Shown one piece after another: positions 47,443 to 58,206 of a stretch of 64,000 nt of DNA; position 1 is the first letter of the stretch, and each line of letters opens with the position of its first letter. The stretch lies in contig NZ_JAUYTP010000032.1 of the NCBI RefSeq assembly GCF_030695125.1, forward strand, positions 1 through 64,000, in the 5' to 3' direction. Source of the stretch: Allobosea sp. (lineage in GTDB: Bacteria > Pseudomonadota > Alphaproteobacteria > Rhizobiales > Beijerinckiaceae). Both the position numbers and the translations under genes were made by a program. The notes below the pieces were generated by a model. That model made no database searches. It was not told the origin of the DNA and saw only the letters and a list, made by a program, of their open reading frames with translations.

Positions 47443-48425
47443 CAGCCCTGGTCCGCCGGGGAGCCGGGCTCGGGGTCGGTGGTGGCGCGCCGGTGGATGC
47501 TGAGGCGCTTCACGCGTCGCGTATCGGCTTCGATGATCTCGAAGGAGAGTCCTTCAGGTCCCTCGACGATCTCGCCTTGTGCCGGGATATGGCCGGCGAG
47601 CGTCACGATCAGCCCGCCCAGCGTATCGACCTCTTCCGCGATCGGGGTCTGCGACAGATCGATCCCCGTCGCCTCCCGCAGTTCATCGAGTGTCGCGCGC
47701 GCATCGGCGGTGAAGCGGCCTTCGCCGGCCGGCGTGATCGTCGGCGCTTCCTCGGTATCGTGCTCGTCCTCGATGTCGCCGACGACGATTTCGATCAGGT
47801 CCTCGATCGTCACCAGCCCGTCGGTGCCGCCATATTCGTCGATCACCAGCGCGATATGGGTCCGCGTCGCCTGCATCCGCACCAGAAGCTCGACGGCCGG
47901 CATCGATGGCGGCACGTAGAGCACCGGGCGCATGATTTTGGTCTCGCCCAGCGTCATCGCGAGATCCACGGCGGAGAGATCGTGGAAGGCCGGTTCCGAC
48001 AGGCCGGCGGTGGGCTCCGCCTTGGCCTGGCCGGCGATGAATTCGAGGAAGTCGCGGATGTGGACCATGCCGCGCGGGTCGTCGAGCGAATCGTCGAACA
48101 CCGGCAGCCGGGAATGCCCGGCCGTCCGAAACAGCGCCAGGAGTTCGTCGAGCGTCGCATCGGCAGGTACGGCGATGATGTCGGCCCGCGGGACCATCAC
48201 GTCGCCGACGCGCCGTTCCCTCAGGCTCAGCACATTGGAGAGCATGGCGCGCTCCTGCGCGCTGAGATCGGCGAGTTGCCCGCTGCCCTGCGCCAGCGCT
48301 TCGGTGATGTCCTCGCGGATCGTTCCGCCGCCGCGCAGGCCGAGCCGGTCGAGGAACTGGCCGAGCCAGTGGGAGAGGCCGCGACCTGCGGCTTCGGTTT
48401 GGGTCTGTCGACTGTCGTCGCTCAT
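47442..48425 (-). CDS. CBS-domain protein of the CorC/TlyC hemolysin family
   Basis: 327 residues without membrane segments. The segment [20 protein letters not shown] starts a pair of CBS domains (about 80-205), with [20 protein letters not shown] ending the second. A CorC/HlyC transporter-associated domain covers about 225-310 ([19 protein letters not shown]). Members have been tied to Mg/Co efflux; others to hemolysis in screens. The gene sits between ybeY and lnt, as in E. coli, where the ortholog is corC. Confidence 0.92.
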   Translation of the reverse strand: MSDDSRQTQTEAAGRGLSHWLGQFLDRLGLRGGGTIREDITEALAQGSGQLADLSAQERAMLSNVLSLRERRVGDVMVPRADIIAVPADATLDELLALFRTAGHSRLPVFDDSLDDPRGMVHIRDFLEFIAGQAKAEPTAGLSEPAFHDLSAVDLAMTLGETKIMRPVLYVPPSMPAVELLVRMQATRTHIALVIDEYGGTDGLVTIEDLIEIVVGDIEDEHDTEEAPTITPAGEGRFTADARATLDELREATGIDLSQTPIAEEVDTLGGLIVTLAGHIPAQGEIVEGPEGLSFEIIEADTRRVKRLSIHRRATTDPEPGSPADQG

Positions 48426-49036
48426 GATCGTGGAGGTCGGTCCGGGGTTGGGGCTGGCGAAGGGAACGCTTGGGGCGCTTCGGGCGCATCGAGGAGCTCG
48501 CCGTCGGCATAAGGGTCGGCAATGCCGAGCGTGGCGAGGGCTGCGATTTCGAGCCCCTCCATGCGCTGCGCCTGTTCGTCGGTCTCGTGGTCCTCGCCGA
48601 GCAGATGCAGCAGGCCATGGATCACGAGATGACTGAAATGGTCGCTCAGGCTCTTGTTTTCGTCCTGCGCTTCGCGCGCCACGGTCTCATAGGCGATGAC
48701 GATGTCGCCGAGCACCGGGCTCGTGGCGATCTGCCCGGCCGGAGCGGCCGGGAAGGAGAGCACATTCGTCGCCTTGTCGAAGCCGCGCCAGTCGCGGTTG
48801 ACGATGCGGATGCGCTTGTCGTCGGTCAGGAGCAGGCTGAGTTCGGCCCCGCCGCAGGGCTTCACGGGGGCGACCGCCAGAGCGGCCTGGACCGCTTGCG
48901 TGGCGCGCAGGCGCAGCGCGGCGCTGTCGCCGAGCGCGCGCCACTGGCGCGACTGGGCCCGCAGCGTCATCGCGGGCGGTGCGGGTGAAGTCTCGGGTCG
49001 CGGCGCCGAACGCCGCGCGCGAGGTCGGTCGGTCAT
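48422..49036 (-). CDS. ybeY: Endoribonuclease YbeY
   Basis: 204 residues. The zinc motif H-x3-H-x5-H is clear in [20 protein letters not shown] near 140, and [17 protein letters not shown] is the upstream signature. The N-terminal 30 residues and the C-terminal Pro-rich tail are extensions. YbeY takes part in 16S rRNA 3'-end maturation and 70S quality control. It overlaps corC-like by 4 bp at its end and phoH by 4 bp at its start. Confidence 0.95.
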   Translation of the reverse strand: MTDRPRARRSAPRPETSPAPPAMTLRAQSRQWRALGDSAALRLRATQAVQAALAVAPVKPCGGAELSLLLTDDKRIRIVNRDWRGFDKATNVLSFPAAPAGQIATSPVLGDIVIAYETVAREAQDENKSLSDHFSHLVIHGLLHLLGEDHETDEQAQRMEGLEIAALATLGIADPYADGELLDAPEAPQAFPSPAPTPDRPPRS

Positions 49037-50199
49037 CGCGGCCGCTCCCGCGAGAGCGTGCGCTTCAGCCCCTCGGTTTCGCTCTCGATGGGCGTATCGG
49101 GCATGGGCGTGCGCATCCGTTCTTCGCGTTCCTCGCGCTCGCGCCGGGCCGCGCCCTCATAGGCCATGACGATCCGGCGCACGAGATCGTGGCGGACGAC
49201 GTCGCCCTCTTCGAACTTGGCATAGCCGACGCCCTCGACGCCCGACAAGAGCCTCACCGCCTCGATCAGCCCCGAGCGCTGGCCCGGCGGCAGGTCGATC
49301 TGCGTCGGGTCGCCGGTGATGATCATGCGCGAGCCCTCGCCGAGGCGGGTCAGGAACATCTTCATCTGCACCGAGGTCGCATTCTGCGCCTCGTCGAGCA
49401 AGACCACGGCGTTGGTCAGCGTCCGGCCACGCATGAAGGCGAGCGGCGCGATCTCGATCATGCCGGTCTGCAGCGCGCGCTCGACATGGCGCGCCTCCAT
49501 GAAGTCGTTCAGCGCGTCGTAGATCGGCCGCAGATAGGGATCGACCTTCTCGCGCATGTCGCCGGGCAGGAAGCCGAGACGCTCGCCGGCCTCCACCGCT
49601 GGCCGCGACAGCACCATGCGCTCGACCACGCCCTGCTCGATCAGCGAGACGGCGTGTCCGACGGCGAGCCAGGTCTTGCCGGTGCCGGCCGGGCCCTCGG
49701 CGAGGACGAGTTCGTTGCGTTTGAGCTGGCGCAGATAGGCGTCCTGCGCTGCGTTGCGCGCCCTGACCGGCCCGCGCTTGCGCGTCACGATGGCATCGAA
49801 CGAGGTCTTGCCCGCATCGGCGGCCGGAAACAGCGAGCGCTGGATGTTGCTCTCCTCGATCGCGCCGTCGACTTCGCCCAGCGTCACCGAGGCGCCGGCC
49901 TTGGCGCGCGTATAGAGCGTCTTCAGCACGCGCCCGGCCTGCTCGGCGGTCTCGCGCGGGCCCTTGATCGTCGCATGGTTGCCGTTGGGGCTGATGACGA
50001 CGCCGAGGCGGCGCTCCAGATGCGCCAGATTCTGGTCGTAATGGCCGAAAACCAGGCTCGCCAGGCGGTTGTCGTCGAAAGACAGGACGACCTCGGTGAC
50101 GGGCAGCCCGTCGCGGGTCAGGCTTTCCACGCGGGCCGGCGCCGCGTCGCGGCGCGCGTTGCGGTCGGGTCTCGGTGTCGTCGAGTCAGCTTGTGCCAA
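49033..50199 (-). CDS. phoH: PhoH-family ATPase
   Basis: 388 residues. An N-terminal KH-like region holds [20 protein letters not shown]; the RecA-like ATPase domain has [20 protein letters not shown] near 185, [20 protein letters not shown] and [17 protein letters not shown]. The Arg/Glu-rich tail is probably disordered. The exact function is unknown, but PhoH is consistently paired with YbeY, pointing to RNA metabolism. miaB, the usual upstream gene, ends 168 bp before it. Confidence 0.94.
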   Translation of the reverse strand: MAQADSTTPRPDRNARRDAAPARVESLTRDGLPVTEVVLSFDDNRLASLVFGHYDQNLAHLERRLGVVISPNGNHATIKGPRETAEQAGRVLKTLYTRAKAGASVTLGEVDGAIEESNIQRSLFPAADAGKTSFDAIVTRKRGPVRARNAAQDAYLRQLKRNELVLAEGPAGTGKTWLAVGHAVSLIEQGVVERMVLSRPAVEAGERLGFLPGDMREKVDPYLRPIYDALNDFMEARHVERALQTGMIEIAPLAFMRGRTLTNAVVLLDEAQNATSVQMKMFLTRLGEGSRMIITGDPTQIDLPPGQRSGLIEAVRLLSGVEGVGYAKFEEGDVVRHDLVRRIVMAYEGAARREREEREERMRTPMPDTPIESETEGLKRTLSRERPR

Positions 50200-50367
50200 C
50201 AGCGTCGTCTCCCTGGCGCCAGGTCCGGCCGGACAGGAGCGTGAGGCCGGGTGTTCGCGGTGATCGATCCCATGAATCGGCCGTATCAGCGGGCGCGACG
50301 GTGGCAGCCTGATGACAGCTCGTCATGACGGCGCCCATTCGAGGCGCGGCTGGAAGGCGCGTGGCGG

Positions 50368-51741
50368 TCAAGCGGCCATCTCCGCGGACGCCGCAGGCGC
50401 CTGGTCCTCGGCCTTGCGGCCGAAGAGCGAATTGGAGCCTGCCCGTTCGATCACCACTTGCACCGTGTCGCCGATCTGATTCGTCTCCGTCTCGATCTGC
50501 ACAGCCTGCAGGTAGGGCGATTTCCCCGCAAGCTGTCCGGGGTGGCGCCCGGCGCGCTCCAGCAGCACGGACACGGTGCGCCCGACCATCGCGTGGTTGA
50601 AGGCCTGGCGGTGATGCTCGATGCGCGCCTGCAGGCGGTAGAGCCGCTCATCCATCACGGCGGCGGGAACCTGCGTGCGCAGGTCCGCGGCCGGCGTGCC
50701 GGGGCGGGGCGAATATTTGAAGGAATAGCTCGAGGCGAAGCCGATCTCGTCGACGAGCGCGATCGTCTCCTCGAAATCGGCGTCGCTCTCGCCCGGAAAG
50801 CCGACGATGAAGTCCGACGACAGCGCGATGTCGGGCCGCGCCCGGCGGACCTTCTCGATCAGCCGGCGGTATTCGTCGGCGGTGTGCTTGCGGTTCATCG
50901 CCGCCAGAATGCGGTCCGAGCCCGCCTGCACCGGCAGATGCAGGAACGGCATCACCTGCGGCAGATCGCGATGGGCGGCGATCAGATCCTCGTCCATGTC
51001 GTTGGGGTGGCTCGTGCTGTAGCGGATGCGGGCGATGCCCGGCACCGCGGCGACCCGGTGCATCAGCCGCGCCAGCCCCCAGACCCCGCCATCTTGCCCC
51101 TCGCCATGATAGGCGTTGACGTTCTGGCCGATCAGCGTGACGTCCTGCACGCCCGAGGCCGCCAGGCGCTCGATCTCGGTCATGATCTGGGCGACCGGCC
51201 GCGAGAACTCGGCGCCGCGCGTATAGGGCACGACGCAGAAGGCGCAGAACTTGTCGCAGCCCTCCTGGACCGTGACGAAGGCGGAGATGCCGCGCGCCCG
51301 GATCGCCGCGGGCCGGGGGGTCGGCAGATGGCCGAACTTGTCGTCGATCGGCAGATCGGTGTCGACCGTGCGCCTGCGCTGCGCCTGTTCGAGCAGCTCC
51401 GGCAGCCGGTGATAGGCCTGCGGACCGACGACGAGATCGACCGCGGGCTGGCGGCGCTGGATCTCGGCGCCCTCGGCCTGAGCGACGCAGCCGGCGACGA
51501 CGATGCGCGTATCCTGGCCCTGCGCCTTCTGGGCGGTCTTGATGTCGCGCAGCTTGCCGAGCTCGGTGTAGACCTTCTGCACGGCCCGCTCGCGGATGTG
51601 GCAGGTGTTCAGGAGGATCAGGTCCGCGCCCTCGGGCGTCGCCGTTTCCTCGAAGCCCTGCTCGCCCAGGATGTCGGCCATGCGCTGCCCGTCATAGACG
51701 TTCATCTGGCAGCCGAAGGACTTGATATGGACTTTCTTCAT
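50368..51741 (-). CDS. miaB: tRNA-2-methylthio-N6-dimethylallyladenosine synthase
   Basis: 457 residues from the ATG at 51741 ([17 protein letters not shown]). The N-domain cysteine C11 is followed by [11 protein letters not shown] and a third Cys. The radical-SAM cluster is in [20 protein letters not shown] (C-x3-C-x2-C). A TRAM domain lies near the end. It adds a methylthio group to i6A37 in tRNAs using two iron-sulfur clusters. The miaB-phoH-ybeY-corC-lnt order is as in E. coli. Confidence 0.97.
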   Translation of the reverse strand: MKKVHIKSFGCQMNVYDGQRMADILGEQGFEETATPEGADLILLNTCHIRERAVQKVYTELGKLRDIKTAQKAQGQDTRIVVAGCVAQAEGAEIQRRQPAVDLVVGPQAYHRLPELLEQAQRRRTVDTDLPIDDKFGHLPTPRPAAIRARGISAFVTVQEGCDKFCAFCVVPYTRGAEFSRPVAQIMTEIERLAASGVQDVTLIGQNVNAYHGEGQDGGVWGLARLMHRVAAVPGIARIRYSTSHPNDMDEDLIAAHRDLPQVMPFLHLPVQAGSDRILAAMNRKHTADEYRRLIEKVRRARPDIALSSDFIVGFPGESDADFEETIALVDEIGFASSYSFKYSPRPGTPAADLRTQVPAAVMDERLYRLQARIEHHRQAFNHAMVGRTVSVLLERAGRHPGQLAGKSPYLQAVQIETETNQIGDTVQVVIERAGSNSLFGRKAEDQAPAASAEMAA

Positions 51742-51886
51742 CGCGCCGGGTCTGGACTCCAAACCGTCTCCTTACTCCGGATCACGGCCTGAGGAAACGT
51801 CCCCCGGCAGGATCCTGCGACCATGATTGCGGTCAAGCAATGGCCGGGCCAGTCGGTCATGGGTCCGGCTGTCGTCGGTCTGCCTG

Positions 51887-52714
51887 TCATGGCTCTGGCG
51901 GCAGCGGCCGCCCGCTGACCGTCTCCTGCCGGGCCTTGCGGATCGCCGTCTCCGCCCGCCGCGTCGCGTCCTTGCGCGTGGTGTTGCGGCCCATGGCGAT
52001 CGGCTCGCCCCAGGTGATCTCGACATCGATGGCGCCGGCGCGCAGGATCGCGCGCAGATGCGGCGCGAGTTCGGTGTCGCCATACCAGGCCAGCGCCGCC
52101 CGATCGGCCCGCCCGCCCGCCATGCCGTGATAGCCGGTATAGCTGATCGTCAGCGGATAGACGGCGATGTCGGCCCCGTCCTCCGGCTCGCCGCCGTTCT
52201 GGCCCAGCGCCTCATGCGCGGCGCCCAGCAGCGAGGAGCGCAGCGGCAGGATGCGCGTGCCGTCGCCGGTGGTCCCCTCGGCGAAGAGCACCACGGCCTC
52301 ACCGGCCGACAGCCGCTCGCCCATCTGCGCGGTGACAGCGGCGGTCGCCTTGCGGCGCGAGCGATCGATGAAGACGGTGCGCTGCAGCTTGGCGAGAAAG
52401 CCGATCAACGGCCAGCCGGCGACCTCGCTCTTGGCCACGAAGCAGACCGGCCGCTCCGCGCCCAGCACGGAGATATCGAGCCAGGAGACATGGTTGGCGA
52501 CGATCAGCCCGGTGCTGCCGGGCGGTGGCGGTGTGCCGCGGACGCGCCGCCGCACACCCAGCATGCGGCAGGTCAGGCGGTGAAACAGGCGCGGGATCGC
52601 GGCGCCGCGCGAGGGCATCAGGCGCACCACCAGCAACTGCGCCGGCAGCAGGGCGAGTGTGCCCAGAGCCAGTGCCGACACCCGCAGGATCGCGCCGGGC
52701 GCCAGCCGTGTCAT
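51887..52714 (-). CDS. plsC: 1-acyl-sn-glycerol-3-phosphate acyltransferase
   Basis: 275 residues. A hydrophobic N-terminus (ILRVSALALGTLALLPAQLL) anchors the protein. The acyltransferase motif I is VANHVSWLDISVLG (NH-x4-D) near residue 93, and motif III is LFAEGTTGDGTRILP, a variant of the usual FPEGTRS. It acylates lysophosphatidic acid to phosphatidic acid, or another lysolipid such as in ornithine-lipid synthesis. It is 13 bp downstream of rimI, so they are probably co-transcribed. Confidence 0.88.
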   Translation of the reverse strand: MTRLAPGAILRVSALALGTLALLPAQLLVVRLMPSRGAAIPRLFHRLTCRMLGVRRRVRGTPPPPGSTGLIVANHVSWLDISVLGAERPVCFVAKSEVAGWPLIGFLAKLQRTVFIDRSRRKATAAVTAQMGERLSAGEAVVLFAEGTTGDGTRILPLRSSLLGAAHEALGQNGGEPEDGADIAVYPLTISYTGYHGMAGGRADRAALAWYGDTELAPHLRAILRAGAIDVEITWGEPIAMGRNTTRKDATRRAETAIRKARQETVSGRPLPPEP

Positions 52715-52727
52715 GGCAAGCGCCCGC

Positions 52728-53225
52728 TCATGTCAGGTCGAGCCGCATCGCGACCGCGGTGGCCCGGCTGCCGTCCGATTTGGGGTAATAGCCCTTGCGC
52801 CGGCCGACCTCGCGGAAACCCAGATGCCGGTAGAGCCGCTCGGCGGCGATATTGCCCTCTTCGACCTCGAGGAAGACCTGCGCCACGCCGCTGCCCGCGA
52901 GCCGCGACAGATGCGCCCCGAGCAGGTTCGCCGCCAATCGATGGCGGCGCTGGGCCGGCGCGATCACGATCGACAGGATCTCCGCCTCGTCCGCGGCCTG
53001 GCGCGACATCACGAACCCCGCCGGCTGCACCGACTGCCCCGGAAAGACGCCATCGGCCGCCACGCTGGCGTCGGCCAGCAGCGCGGCGCATTCGCCGGGC
53101 TCCCAGCCGCGCGCGAAGCCGCCCTGCTGGTGCAGGGCCGCGACGTCGCGGGCATGGCGCGAGTCGAGATGGCCGGTCCGGACCGGGCAGGCATGGGGGT
53201 GAAGCAGGCGGCGCAACCAGTCCAT
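52728..53225 (-). CDS. rimI: GNAT acetyltransferase, probable ribosomal-protein-alanine N-acetyltransferase
   Basis: 165 residues from the ATG at 53225 (MDWLRRLLHPHACPV). The GNAT fold is visible: AEILSIVIAPAQRRHRLAAN gives motif A with the CoA-binding Arg-rich turn, and VFLEVEEGNIAAERLYRHLG followed by FREVGRRKGYY is motif B and typical of RimI. RimI acetylates S18 in E. coli. It follows tsaB by 102 bp on the same strand, its common neighbour, which supports the assignment. Confidence 0.85.
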   Translation of the reverse strand: MDWLRRLLHPHACPVRTGHLDSRHARDVAALHQQGGFARGWEPGECAALLADASVAADGVFPGQSVQPAGFVMSRQAADEAEILSIVIAPAQRRHRLAANLLGAHLSRLAGSGVAQVFLEVEEGNIAAERLYRHLGFREVGRRKGYYPKSDGSRATAVAMRLDLT

Positions 53226-53327
53226 GGCGCTTGATGGCACAGCGGCGCGGCCTGACAAGTCCCCCCGCGCCATTACGGGCGAGATCGGGCCGCGGCCAGC
53301 GGCGCCGGGAGCGCGATGTCCACCGTC

Positions 53328-54011
53328 TCAGCGCCGCGGCAGACGGGCGCGGTCCTGCGGCGTCGTCTCGGGCGCCTTCAGATAAAGCGGCCGCGGCGGC
53401 GCGCTTTCGGGATCGGCGATCAGGCCTAGTCGCGCCACCCAGATCACGTCGGGCGCGCGCGCATCGTCGAGAACCAGCGCATCGAGCCCGATTGCCCAGG
53501 CCTCGTTGGCAACCGCCAGCGAGGCCGATCCCACGAGGCTGACCGGCCCGGCGCCGATGGCGCGCGCCGCATCGCGGTAGCTCACCTGGCGCAGGGCGAC
53601 GATCTGGCGGCCTTCCGAACTGAGTGCCTGGAACCAGACCTGGCCATGCTTGGCGTCGAGCGCGGCGGCGATCACGCGGCCGGGCTCGCGCCCGACCAGC
53701 GGCGCCGCGCAGGCCGCCAGCGTGGTGACGCCGACGGCGGGAATGCCGGCCGCCAGTGCAATGGCGCGTGCCGCGCTGACACCGACCCGGAGCCCAGTAT
53801 AGCTGCCGGGCCCGACGGTGACCGCAACCCGGTCGAGCGAGGCAAAACCGCCCTCGACGGCGTTCATCACGCGCTCGATCAGCGGCATCAGCGCCTCGGC
53901 ATGGCCCCGCTCCATCGCGATCTGCTCGATGGCGAGCGACTCCGATGCGCCGGCCTCCAGCACGCAGGCCGAACAGGCGCCGAGCGCGGTATCGATGGCG
54001 AGAATGCGCAT
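53328..54011 (-). CDS. tsaB: tRNA threonylcarbamoyladenosine biosynthesis protein TsaB
   Basis: 227 residues from the ATG at 54011 (MRILAIDTALGACSACVLE). The ASKHA fold markers are IDTALGACS, RGHAEALMPLIERVM, VTVGPGSYTGLRVGVSAARA and AALDAKHGQVWF. TsaB is an inactive relative of TsaD that scaffolds the complex adding t6A to ANN-decoding tRNAs. The upstream side holds a palindromic repeat. It probably leads the tsaB-rimI-plsC transcript. Confidence 0.93.
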   Translation of the reverse strand: MRILAIDTALGACSACVLEAGASESLAIEQIAMERGHAEALMPLIERVMNAVEGGFASLDRVAVTVGPGSYTGLRVGVSAARAIALAAGIPAVGVTTLAACAAPLVGREPGRVIAAALDAKHGQVWFQALSSEGRQIVALRQVSYRDAARAIGAGPVSLVGSASLAVANEAWAIGLDALVLDDARAPDVIWVARLGLIADPESAPPRPLYLKAPETTPQDRARLPRR

Positions 54012-54053
54012 CAGCTTTGGATTCGCCTGTCTGGTGATCTCGAAAAGCGGAAC

Positions 54054-54159
54054 GTCATCCTGGACAAGCGGCAAAGCCGCGCAGTCCGGGATCCATCATC
54101 GGGCGAGCGCCGGCCCTATGATGGATCCCGGGACTTCGCTTCGCGAAGCCCCGGATGAC
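54054..54159. repeat. Palindromic intergenic element (second copy of the GTCATCCTGG type)
   Basis: A 106-bp element between the NifU-like gene and tsaB. Left arm GTCATCCTGGACAAGCGGC is identical to the start of the 43751 copy. Inner arms GGGATCCATCAT and ATGATGGATCCC pair, and the right end is GCGAAGCCCCGGATGAC. The centre differs from the other copy, as expected of a spreading repeat. Confidence 0.88.
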
Positions 54160-54183
54160 GGGGAGGGCTGTGACAGACGACGC

Positions 54184-54744
54184 TCAAATCGCTTCCACCT
54201 CGCGCACATCCGGCAGGAAGTGGCGCAGCAGGTTCTGGATGCCGTGCTTCAGCGTCGCGGTCGAGGAGGGGCATCCCGAGCAGGAGCCCTTCATCGCCAG
54301 ATAGACCGTGCCGTCCTTGAAGCCGCGGAAGGTGATGTCGCCGCCATCGCCCGCCACCGCCGGCCGGATGCGCGTCTCCAGCAGATCCTTGATCGTCTCG
54401 ACCGTCTTTGCGTCCTCGGGGGCGAAGAACTCGCCCTCCTCGATCACATCGGCCTGCGAACCGCTCGCCAGGACCGGCGCGCCCGACATGAAATGCTCCA
54501 TGATCGCGCCCAGGATGGCGGGCTTCAGATGCGGCCACTCGCCGCCCGATTTCGTCACGGTGATGAAGTCGGACCCGAGAAATACGCCCGACACGCCATT
54601 GACGCTGAACAGGCGCTGCGCCAGCGGCGAGCGCTCGGCCTGGTCGCCGTCGCGCAATTCGAGCGTGCCGTCGGACATCACGGTCCGGCCGGGCAGGAAC
54701 TTCAGCGTCGCGGGATTGGGGGTGGCTTCGGTCTGGATGAACAT
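54184..54744 (-). CDS. NifU-family iron-sulfur scaffold-type protein
   Basis: 186 residues. The N-terminal Nfu domain (MFIQTEATPNPATLKFLPGR) is followed by a C-terminal NifU-like domain with C155-x-x-C158 in MKGSCSGCPSSTATLKHGI. Such Nfu proteins bind a 4Fe-4S cluster between two monomers and deliver it to target enzymes. In mitochondria the NFU1 homologue serves lipoate synthase. The neighbours (usp, tsaB) do not show its client, though MiaB in this window is an iron-sulfur enzyme. Confidence 0.92.
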   Translation of the reverse strand: MFIQTEATPNPATLKFLPGRTVMSDGTLELRDGDQAERSPLAQRLFSVNGVSGVFLGSDFITVTKSGGEWPHLKPAILGAIMEHFMSGAPVLASGSQADVIEEGEFFAPEDAKTVETIKDLLETRIRPAVAGDGGDITFRGFKDGTVYLAMKGSCSGCPSSTATLKHGIQNLLRHFLPDVREVEAI

Positions 54745-54876
54745 CGTTGAAACTCTCCGGTCCCGGACGGTTCAAGGCCGCCGTTCCATCACACAGATAT
54801 AGGCGCCTGGAGGGAATCATTCCAGCGCGAAGCAGACGCCCTTGAAAGCGGGGCTCCGGAACGAAGGCCGGTTGGC

Positions 54877-55371
54877 TTACGCCAGCGCGTCGATTTCCTC
54901 GTCCTCGAGATGGCCGGGCACGATCGCGACGGGGATCGGGAAGCTCGCCGCCGATTTGCCGGCGAGCGCGCTGACCAAGGGGCCAGGCCCCTCGCGGCCC
55001 GCGCCCGCGGCCAGAACGAGCAGCGAGATGTCCTCGTCGGCCTCGATCAGCTTGACCACCTCGTCGGCCTTGTCGCCGGTGCGCACCACGCGCTCGGGCT
55101 CGATTCCGGCGAAGGCCCGCACGGCGGCGGCGGCCGCCTCGATCAGCTTTTCCGCTTCGGCCTCGGCCTCGGCCTGCATGACCTCGCCGACGCCGAGCCA
55201 GGTCTCGTGCTCGGGCGGGGTCACCACCCCCAGCAGCACCATCGCCGCGCCGATTCGGGCGCAGCGACGCGCCGCGAAGCGCACCGCCTTGGCGCATTCG
55301 ACGCTGTCGTCCACCACCGCGAGAAATTTCGGGCGATGGCCCGTTTCATAGGACCGCCGTCGCTTCACCAT
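54877..55371 (-). CDS. Universal stress protein (UspA family)
   Basis: 164 residues. KFLAVVDDSVECAKAVRFAA is the first strand and helix, and LLVLAAGAGREGPGPLVSAL is the ATP-phosphate-binding loop area (G-x2-G-x9-G type in modified form). PIPVAIVPGHLEDEEID ends it. Single-domain Usp proteins respond to stress and may bind ATP; no particular role can be given. It follows trpS by 85 bp on the same strand. Confidence 0.88.
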   Translation of the reverse strand: MVKRRRSYETGHRPKFLAVVDDSVECAKAVRFAARRCARIGAAMVLLGVVTPPEHETWLGVGEVMQAEAEAEAEKLIEAAAAAVRAFAGIEPERVVRTGDKADEVVKLIEADEDISLLVLAAGAGREGPGPLVSALAGKSAASFPIPVAIVPGHLEDEEIDALA

Positions 55372-55456
55372 GTCGCTTGTCCTGCCGCCGCTTCAGGAAG
55401 CGGCATGGTGGCCCGCGCCGCAACGTCAGCGCAAGTCCACTGTCGGGTCGGGAGCC

Positions 55457-56506
55457 TCAACGCCGCGAGACGAAGCCGACGATGTCCTTGACGTCGCGCA
55501 TGATCGGCGCGGCGATCGCCTCGGCCCGCCCCGCGCCTTCGCCCAGGATCGCGTCGATATGGCTGACATCGGCGAGCAGGCGGCGCATCTCGCCGGCGAT
55601 CGGCGACAGCTTCTCCACCGCGAGATCGACCAGCGCGGCCTTGAAGCCCGAGAACTGCCCGCCGCCGAATTCGCCCAGCACCTGCGCCTTGGTCTGGCCG
55701 TTGAGCCCGGCATAGATGCCGACGAGGTTTTCCGCCTCGGGCCGGCCGTCCAGCCCCTTCTCTTCCGACGGCAGCGCGTCGGGATCGGTCTTCGCCTTGC
55801 GGATCTTCTGGGCGATGGTCTCGGCATCGTCGGTCAGGTTGATGCGCGAATTGTCGGAGGCGTCCGACTTCGACATCTTCTTGGTGCCGTCGCGCAGGCT
55901 CATCACGCGCGGCGCCGGGCCCTGGATCATCGGCTCGGGCTGAGGAAAGAAGCCGAGATCACCCGTGCCCAGCCCGCGTTCCGCGATCTGCGCGCCGAAA
56001 TCGTTGTTGAACTTCTGCGCGATGTCGCGCGCCAGCTCGAGATGCTGTTTCTGGTCCTCGCCGACAGGCACATGGGTGGCCTTGTAGAGCAGGATGTCGG
56101 CCGCCATCAGCGCCGGATAGGCATAGAGCCCGATCGAGGCGTTTTCCTTGTCCTTGCCGGCCTTTTCCTTAAACTGGGTCATGCGGTTGAGCCAGCCCAG
56201 CCGCGCCACGCAGTTGAACACCCAGGCGAGCTCCGCATGCTGCGAAACCTGGCTCTGGTTGAAGATGATGCTGCGCTTGGGATCGACACCGGCCGCGACA
56301 TAGGCCGCGGTGACCTCGCGGATCGCGCGGGTCAGTTCGACGGGGTCCTGCCAGACGGTGATCGCGTGCATGTCGACGACGCAATAGATGCACTCATGCG
56401 TCTCCTGCATCGCCACCCAGTTGGTCAGCGCGCCCAGATAATTGCCGAGATGCAGCGTCGCGGTCGGCTGCATGCCGGAGAAGACGCGCTGGTGAAAGGT
56501 CGCCAT
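55457..56506 (-). CDS. trpS: Tryptophanyl-tRNA synthetase
   Basis: 349 residues from the ATG at 56506 ([20 protein letters not shown]). The class I motifs are [10 protein letters not shown] (HIGH variant) near 18 and [12 protein letters not shown] (KMSKS) near 202. [15 protein letters not shown] and [20 protein letters not shown] are typical. Length and organisation match bacterial TrpRS-I. It is 103 bp after murJ; the upstream codons in the same frame do not resemble the family. Confidence 0.97.
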   Translation of the reverse strand: MATFHQRVFSGMQPTATLHLGNYLGALTNWVAMQETHECIYCVVDMHAITVWQDPVELTRAIREVTAAYVAAGVDPKRSIIFNQSQVSQHAELAWVFNCVARLGWLNRMTQFKEKAGKDKENASIGLYAYPALMAADILLYKATHVPVGEDQKQHLELARDIAQKFNNDFGAQIAERGLGTGDLGFFPQPEPMIQGPAPRVMSLRDGTKKMSKSDASDNSRINLTDDAETIAQKIRKAKTDPDALPSEEKGLDGRPEAENLVGIYAGLNGQTKAQVLGEFGGGQFSGFKAALVDLAVEKLSPIAGEMRRLLADVSHIDAILGEGAGRAEAIAAPIMRDVKDIVGFVSRR

Positions 56507-56609
56507 CGGGCGCTCCCGCAAAATAGGGGTCGTCTGGAGTGCCGCGTTCTGGCCGAAGCCCGCACGGGGCGCAAGGGGCGCTGACGAAGCAGCGTCGCGG
56601 GGCATGGGT

Positions 56610-58181
56610 TCAGGCGGTCTTTCCCAGCCGCCCGAGTTCGCGCAGGCGGAAGGCGCCGAGCCCGCGGCCGACGACGGCATAGAGCACGCCGCCAAGGCCG
56701 CAGAGTAGGGTCAGCGCCGCGATCCGCCAGGGCAGCGACGCTTCGACCGCGAGGCTGGCGACGAGCCGGGGCATGATCGCCTCGATCCCCACCAGCATGA
56801 CCAGATTGGCCGCGAGCATGGCAAGCAGCGGCCGCAGCATCCGCCGCTGCGGCCACCAGAGCCGGTCCCGCAGCAGGAAGGCCCCGAGCACGCCGGCCTG
56901 CGTCACGAAGGCGAGGCTGGCGGCGGCGGCCGCATTGGTCGCCGGCATGGTCAAGGTTGCGGTCTGGCCGGCGAGGATCGCGACCAGCAGAGCGGTGAGG
57001 CCGGCGTAAAGCGGCAGGCGCGGCGTCTGGCGGGCGAAATAGACCTGCGCGAACACCTTCGCCATCACGGCGAAGGGCAGGCCGAAGGCGAAGGCGCGCA
57101 TCGCTGCGGCGGTGCGAATGCGGTCGATTTCGGTGAACCGGCCGCGTTCGAACAGGACGGAGATGATCGGGTCGGCGAGCCAGGCCAGGGCCGTCGCGGC
57201 GGGTATGGCCAAGGCGAGCCCCAGCAGCAGCGCACGGTCGATCGTCTGCCGCCGCCCCGCCGCGTCGCCCTGGCTTTCCTGGACGGCGATGGCCGGCAAC
57301 AGCACCACGCCCATCGCCACCGCCACGAAACCGAGCGGAAGCTGGAAGACACGGTCGGCATAATACAGCCAGGACACCGCGCCCGGCTGGACCGAGGCAA
57401 TCTGCGTCGCCACCAGCAGCACGAGCTGCGAGGTCGAGGCCGCCAGCAGCGCCGGCCCGCCGAGCTTCACCAGCCGTGTCATTGCGGGCGACCATTGCAG
57501 CCGCGGGCGCGCCAGCCCGGTTTCGCCGCGCCAGAGCGCGACCGCGACCATCAACAGATGCAGCGCTCCGCCGAGGCTGACTGCCGCCGCGATCAGCGCC
57601 GCCCCTTGCGGCGACGGCATCTCCGTGACCAGTGCCACCATTAGGGCCGCGATCAGCACGAGATTGAGCAGGGAGGGCGCGAGTGCGGCCACCAGGAAGC
57701 GCCCCTCGGAGTTCAGAACCGCTGCCAATAGCGAGGCCAGCGTCGTGAAGGCGAGGAAAGGCAGCGCGATTCGGGTGTAGCTCGTCGCCATGGCGAGCGT
57801 CGCCGGCGCGTCGTGAAAACCGCCCGCGATGCCCAGCACCAGCCAGGGCGCCAGCAAGAGCCCGAGCGCGGTGACGAGGCTCAGCGCGAGCGCGAGCCAG
57901 GCGAAGGCCTGCCCGGCGAAGCGCTTGGCCGCCTCGACGCCCGCTTCGGTCCGCAAATCGAGATAGACCGGCACGAAGGGCGCATTCAGCCCGCCCTCGC
58001 CCAGCACGCGGCGCATCAGATTGGGCAGGCGGAAGGCGACGAGAAAAGCGTCCGCCACCGGCCCGGCGCCCAGCATCCGCGCGATCAGCATGTCGCGCGC
58101 AAAGCCGAGCAGGCGCGACAGCACCGTCGCCAGCCCGACGACGAGCGAGTTGCGGGCGAGCTTTGCTGGTTCGGCCGGCAT
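56610..58181 (-). CDS. murJ: Lipid II flippase MurJ
   Basis: 523 residues with about 14 membrane helices. [20 protein letters not shown] and [20 protein letters not shown] open the MurJ/MviN signature, followed by [20 protein letters not shown], which carries the essential arginines. The helices near [20 protein letters not shown] and [14 protein letters not shown] are also typical. MurJ moves the peptidoglycan precursor lipid II across the inner membrane. The protein is complete and of normal length. Confidence 0.97.
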   Translation of the reverse strand: MPAEPAKLARNSLVVGLATVLSRLLGFARDMLIARMLGAGPVADAFLVAFRLPNLMRRVLGEGGLNAPFVPVYLDLRTEAGVEAAKRFAGQAFAWLALALSLVTALGLLLAPWLVLGIAGGFHDAPATLAMATSYTRIALPFLAFTTLASLLAAVLNSEGRFLVAALAPSLLNLVLIAALMVALVTEMPSPQGAALIAAAVSLGGALHLLMVAVALWRGETGLARPRLQWSPAMTRLVKLGGPALLAASTSQLVLLVATQIASVQPGAVSWLYYADRVFQLPLGFVAVAMGVVLLPAIAVQESQGDAAGRRQTIDRALLLGLALAIPAATALAWLADPIISVLFERGRFTEIDRIRTAAAMRAFAFGLPFAVMAKVFAQVYFARQTPRLPLYAGLTALLVAILAGQTATLTMPATNAAAAASLAFVTQAGVLGAFLLRDRLWWPQRRMLRPLLAMLAANLVMLVGIEAIMPRLVASLAVEASLPWRIAALTLLCGLGGVLYAVVGRGLGAFRLRELGRLGKTA

Positions 58182-58206
58182 CGCCGCCCTTCCCCTTAGC
58201 TGTCGG

